Of a stretch of DNA of 64,000 nt, positions 62,659 to 64,000 are shown one piece after another. Positions within the stretch are counted from its first letter, which is position 1. Every line of letters starts with the position of its first letter. Source of the DNA: Myxococcales bacterium (GTDB taxonomy: Bacteria; Myxococcota_A; Polyangia; Polyangiales; Polyangiaceae); NCBI GenBank assembly GCA_016706225.1, contig JADJKB010000005.1, forward strand, positions 496,001-560,000, written 5' to 3'. The notes under the pieces are model-generated. The model had not been told where the DNA came from. It saw nothing but the letters and a program-made list of their open reading frames with translations, and made no database searches. A program made the position numbers and the translations under genes.

Positions 62659-63840
62659 TCAGTTACAGCTGACGACTTTCACGTCGTAGTTGATGGGCTG
62701 GCTGACTCCGCTGACCGAGACCGTGTAGGTGTGCCCGGCTTGCGAGGTCCAGCCCTGCGGGTTGAAGCGCAGCGCATATTTGCTGCCGTAACCCCCGAGC
62801 AACTGGGTGACCGTCACGGGTTTGTTGGCGCCCGCGTCGGTCACGGTGACCTGGGCGCCGGAGAGCACGATGCTGTCGCTCTGGATGGTCCAGCCCGTCG
62901 AGTCGAGGTTCTGGAATGAGGCGGTGAACATCTGCACGGGCACCTCACCCGCAGGCGGGAACGGCATGTAGGGTTTGGCGGCCTTGCCACTGCCGCCGAT
63001 GACCTGCATGCACGAATATCCGCTGGCGGTACCGAGGCCAATTGGCCCCAACGAGTTCGACAGGATCCAGCGCCGGTGACCGATGGTCGTCGGGTTGCCG
63101 GGATCGGCCATGTACAGATCGACCGCCTTCACGCCGGGCGTCGTTGCGATGTTGCTCTTGCCCGCGGAGCCGGCGCCCGTCGCCGAGTAACACTTCCAGC
63201 TCGCGGGTGGTGTGTGGCTGAGCTGCCCGTTGGCCTGCATCATCAGCGCGCACTCCTGGGCCTGGGCATCCGTCGCCGGGTTGTTGGTGACCTCCGGCAA
63301 CCCGGCCAGGAACCGGTAGAGGTTCACGATCTTCAGGGCGTTGGCCCGACCCGCAGCGGTGACGTCGCCCGCGGTGCAGCTCGCCGTGCTGCCGCTCCAC
63401 GTGCCCTCGCTCATGTCGGCGCGGTCGGCCTTCCAGCGGGCGCACACACTCGTTGCACCTCCGCTGCCCGTGGTGCCGCCGCCGCTGGTCGTGCCGCCGC
63501 CGCCGCTGGTCGTGCCGCCGCCGCCGCTGGTCGTGCCGCCGCCGCTGGTCGTGCCGCCGCCGCTGGTCGTGCCGCCTCCGCTGGTCGTGCCGCCGCCGCT
63601 GGTCGTGCCACCGCCGCTGGTGCTGCCTGCGACGCCCCCACCGCCTGGGGCCTGTCCGGCGCTGCCACCGCTGGTCACGCCCGCCGCGCCCGCGGCTCCG
63701 CCGGCGCCACCGCTCTGGCTGCCACCGGCACCGCCTGCCGCGCTCCCGCCCGTCGCGCCGAACTCCACGTCGTCGTAGCCAAGTAGGTTGCTGCAACCCA
63801 GCGCTGCCAGGCTCGACACCGCCAACAAAACTCGACGCAT
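62659..63840 (-). CDS. CAP-domain (SCP/PR1-like) lipoprotein
   Basis: The protein has 393 residues. MRRVLLAVSSLAALGC is a signal peptide with lipobox, followed by SNLLGYDDVEF, the short Polyangia motif also seen at 13741. A long Gly/Ser/Thr stalk with repeats runs to about residue 140. The CAP domain contains IVNLYRFLAGLPEVTNN, AQAQECALMMQANGQLSHTP and IGHRRWILS. CAP proteins are secreted and often bind lipids or cell-wall components. A probable Ig-like tail closes it. Confidence 0.85.
   Translation of the reverse strand: MRRVLLAVSSLAALGCSNLLGYDDVEFGATGGSAAGGAGGSQSGGAGGAAGAAGVTSGGSAGQAPGGGGVAGSTSGGGTTSGGGTTSGGGTTSGGGTTSGGGTTSGGGGTTSGGGGTTSGGGTTGSGGATSVCARWKADRADMSEGTWSGSTASCTAGDVTAAGRANALKIVNLYRFLAGLPEVTNNPATDAQAQECALMMQANGQLSHTPPASWKCYSATGAGSAGKSNIATTPGVKAVDLYMADPGNPTTIGHRRWILSNSLGPIGLGTASGYSCMQVIGGSGKAAKPYMPFPPAGEVPVQMFTASFQNLDSTGWTIQSDSIVLSGAQVTVTDAGANKPVTVTQLLGGYGSKYALRFNPQGWTSQAGHTYTVSVSGVSQPINYDVKVVSCN
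63471..63626. repeat. Tandem repeats encoding SGGGTT in the CAP lipoprotein stalk
   Basis: Eight or so units of 18-21 bp (CCGCCGCTGGTCGTGCCG on the + strand) are repeated, with some carrying one extra Gly codon. They encode the Gly-Ser-Thr stalk and are likely to vary in copy number. Confidence 0.8.
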
Positions 63841-63960
63841 GGTCTCTAGAATGCGCGAGCTTCTGTCCGCGAGCAAGCACGAGCGCGAGTCCCGCCACTT
63901 GTGCGCCGCGACTTGGAGCTGGACGTGGGCGCGGCGCGCAGCGCACCGACCCAGAACCGA

Positions 63961-64000
63961 TCAGAACAGCTTGCCCTGACCGCCGCGCCCGTCGAGCTCG
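63961..64000 (-). CDS. C-terminal end of a protein (partial)
   Basis: The last 40 bases read on the minus strand as ELDGRGGQGKLF and a TGA stop at 63961-63963. The gene continues beyond the window. Too short to identify; the reading frame is inferred only from the stop and the tidy composition. Confidence 0.35.
   Translation of the reverse strand, partial: ELDGRGGQGKLF

Overview
The window is a high-GC chromosomal segment that reads like a member of the Myxococcota, class Polyangia (Sorangium/Polyangiaceae-like). The indications are: many Cys-rich lipoproteins whose lipobox is followed by long Gly/Ser/Thr low-complexity linkers; two eukaryote-type Ser/Thr kinases, one fused to an AAA ATPase and TPR region; PEGA/TPR, PilZ and DUF4139 proteins; frequent GTG/TTG starts; and dense packing of genes on both strands. 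The placement is inference from gene content; there is no rRNA gene to confirm it.

Layout. 1-20.6 kb: ordinary chromosome. It holds two DUF4139 paralogues, a metallophosphoesterase, a YceI lipoprotein divergent from a LysR regulator with a clear candidate operator between them, a GMC oxidoreductase followed by a 1292-residue kinase/ATPase, several lipoproteins, and a TerB-like domain fused to a cytochrome P450 that is broken by one base. 20.7-25.0 kb: an island-like patch ending at a tRNA-Arg(CCT) gene. It holds HigBA with its operator, a recombinase-associated HTH protein, an antitoxin/PIN toxin pair, an unknown zinc-type protein, the C-terminal stub of a tyrosine integrase and a DUF4238 protein. 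25-41.3 kb: lipoproteins with tandem-repeat linkers, a frameshifted OPT transporter, two PilZ proteins, an SRPBCC protein, FtsH, a TonB-like protein, a FadB/FadJ-type beta-oxidation enzyme, an EEP-family lipoprotein and an EVE-domain protein.

41.3-43.7 kb: about 2.4 kb with no convincing protein gene. It starts with an AT-rich patch and three phased DnaA-box-like sites. About 1.9 kb of + strand sequence follows that is packed with perfect short hairpins, many with GNRA-type loops, and it ends at a textbook intrinsic terminator. I read this as a candidate large structured non-coding RNA; it is the most interesting object in the window. 43.8-48.5 kb: a probable five-gene minus-strand operon (NUDIX, VWA lipoprotein, small protein, FadL-like porin, beta-helix lipoprotein).

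48.6-64 kb: an L,D-transpeptidase followed by an array of about eight nested hairpins and then poly-C-rich sequence that may be an assembly artefact. After that come a membrane protein divergent from an HTH/ATPase/DUF4325 regulator with repeated TTACGTT sites, an AidB-like acyl-CoA dehydrogenase, an amidohydrolase, an ABC-type binding lipoprotein, a kinase-TPR/PEGA operon with a 10-nt overlap, and a CAP-domain lipoprotein.

Two genes (P450 and OPT transporter) are each interrupted by a single-base change in a homopolymer, so some breaks may be sequencing errors rather than decay.
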